NCBI RefSeq assembly: GCF_033807715.1
Contig: NC_084606.1
Span: 34,875,861-34,939,860, forward strand
Source: Cololabis saira
Taxonomy: Eukaryota > Chordata > Actinopteri > Beloniformes > Belonidae
DNA: 64,000 nucleotides
Reading direction: 5' to 3'
Every line of letters starts with the position of its first letter. The first letter of the stretch is position 1. A program made the translations under genes and the position numbers. The notes under the pieces are model-generated. The model searched no databases. It was not told the DNA's origin and worked only from the letters and a program-made list of their open reading frames with translations. Below are positions 62,617-64,000 of this stretch, in pieces.

Positions 62617-62618
<2 letters not shown>
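62308..62618. other. Intron or intergenic, no recognised feature
   Basis: About 310 bases. Nothing was recognised. Confidence 0.4.

Positions 62619-62680
<62 letters not shown>
62619..62680. repeat. GT dinucleotide microsatellite
   Basis: About 30 uninterrupted GT units. Confidence 0.97.
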
Positions 62681-62681
<1 letters not shown>

Positions 62682-63018
62682 CCGCCCTTGTTTAGGAGCA
62701 CGTGAAACACTCGTTCATATAATCGTTATAATCTCCGGGCGGCCCCTGGTCATGTGGAAATGTAAGTATCCTCTCTTGTATTTCTGATGTTGTGTGCGTG
62801 TACAAATCCTTTGATCTCAGTGCATTTTAGTTTGAGGTAAAAGCAACCTTAAATGAAGTGGATCTACATGTAACTTTTTTTTTTTTCGTGCCATTATTTA
62901 AAAACAAAAATGTCAATGAAATATAAATGAATTAAAAAATACACGGGCAATACTAAGTACCCCCTTACTGCACACGTCTGCAAAAATGAATTGCTGTTTT
63001 TCATTTAAAAGTTATAAT
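62681..63018. other. Intron or intergenic, no recognised feature
   Basis: AT-rich, about 340 bases, ending in the GTTATAAT target site of the next element. Nothing else was recognised. Confidence 0.4.
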
Positions 63019-63673
63019 CAGAGCCGACTGGGAGATTTGCGAGGCCCTGTGCGAAATGGCTGGGGGGGCCCTTTTTGGGTTTTTCGGGTCGGATCGGGTG
63101 TCTATATGCGCAATTTTAACTCTCCAATTAGCAAAATACTGGATACCTTCCCCTGCCTCATCATCATTTGGCTTGCCTCGACGCGGGGCCCCACGGCTGC
63201 TTGAGACCCGGTCGGATCGGTGATTTTTGTAGCAAATTTATCAAACGAGCCTTTCAGAGAGGCATTAAACTCTTCCATTTTCTTTAGTTTTTTTCTTTTT
63301 TCATCCCCTGATGGAAATTTCCTGAATCTGTCTCGTTCTCTCGACATTGTGTGACAGTTTGTTCCACACTGTCTCCACCCGTCTGGATCAGAGCAGCTTG
63401 TGTCTGCGCTTGGTCTGACGCAGTTGTATTGAACAACAGACACGCGCATCATTGCACATATATTTATTGATATGCACAGACTAGTACACATTTAGGTCTG
63501 TAATGGAACGTGACTGTTGATATTTATAACGGAAAAAACGAAAAAAAAAAACGAAAACATTTTTTTTGAAAAAAAAAAAAAAAAAAAAAAAAAAAACGCC
63601 CATAGCGCGAGGCCCCCTGGGGCGCGAGGCCCCGTGCGGTCGCACGGTTCGCACACCCCTTGCGGCGGCCCTG
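63019..63673 (-). mobile_element. hAT-type element, second copy of the 26283-27037 family
   Basis: The ends CAGAGCCGACTGGGAGA and GCGGCGGCCCTG are flanked by the perfect 8-bp duplication GTTATAAT (63011-63018 and 63674-63681). The minus-strand charged frame (63491-63102) is shared with the other copy. A long A tract lies near 63569-63596. Confidence 0.9.
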
Positions 63674-64000
63674 GTTATAATTACATGAAAATGCTGCTAT
63701 TAACCTTCTCAAATCCTATGAAAGCAATAAGGGGGTACTTGGTATTGGCTGGCTTTTTTTTTCTTTTCCTTTTAGACTTTATCATTGTTAAATAAACAAT
63801 GGAGTGGAGAAAAGAGTTTGTTTTCCTAAAACTATGTGAGAGCTGTGATCGCATGATTTGTTACTGTTTTTAAACACATAAGAGAAATAGGATTAAAAGA
63901 GGGGACACTAACTTTTCCACATAGCTGCATGTCAAACTACAGTATTTAGAAGATAAAAAGGAACAAGTATTTCATTAAGGAAGAGGTATTACTACACTAC
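63674..64000. other. Window end, no recognised feature
   Basis: About 330 bases of AT-rich sequence after the hAT target duplication. No exon was recognised. Confidence 0.4.

Overview
This is vertebrate nuclear DNA, most likely from a percomorph teleost. Long introns carry GT-AG splice sites, CA/GT, TA and GA microsatellites are abundant, and there is a dense load of hAT, Tc1/mariner-like, Harbinger-like, TTAA-type, LINE and LTR elements of the kinds common in teleosts. No bacterial or organellar gene was seen, nor any rRNA, tRNA or CRISPR array. The fish assignment rests on repeat character and protein resemblance recalled from memory; no search was run.

Left half (1-30.9 kb, + strand): the 3' part of rell1, a RELT-family single-pass membrane protein gene. 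Five coding exons are supported (2222-2290, 9755-9809, 20836-21084, 23652-23784, 28905-28937). Their intron phases chain into one continuous reading frame that ends at a TGA. The signal peptide, ectodomain and membrane exons lie upstream of the window. A probable long 3'UTR follows to about 30.9 kb. The introns are mostly transposons, often nested, and many have readable target-site duplications (TSDs).

Middle (30.9-53.8 kb): intergenic. It holds L2-like and other LINE remnants, a degenerate LINE reverse transcriptase, a 12-bp minisatellite/LINE mosaic, a solo LTR with an empty-site comparison, many MITEs, and a roughly 2.15-kb array of 29-bp repeats grown inside a TTAA-flanked element.

Right part (53.8-64 kb): a 2.75-kb element with long inverted arms ends 16 bp beyond the stop codon of a minus-strand gene. 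Only that gene's last coding exon (57376-56632) was found. It encodes a polar tail with an Asp/Glu tract and could not be identified. Upstream of it lie a hAT element with a BED-finger remnant interrupted by an L2 piece, a related local duplication, and further MITEs.

Two genes are supported, and their transcripts converge. No operon-like or pathway link between them is visible. The most unusual features are the mobile-DNA structures: a GC-rich 2.48-kb retroposed sequence inside a MITE, a satellite array growing inside a transposon, transposon ends very close to rell1 splice acceptors, and an inverted-arm element that appears to supply a gene's 3' end.
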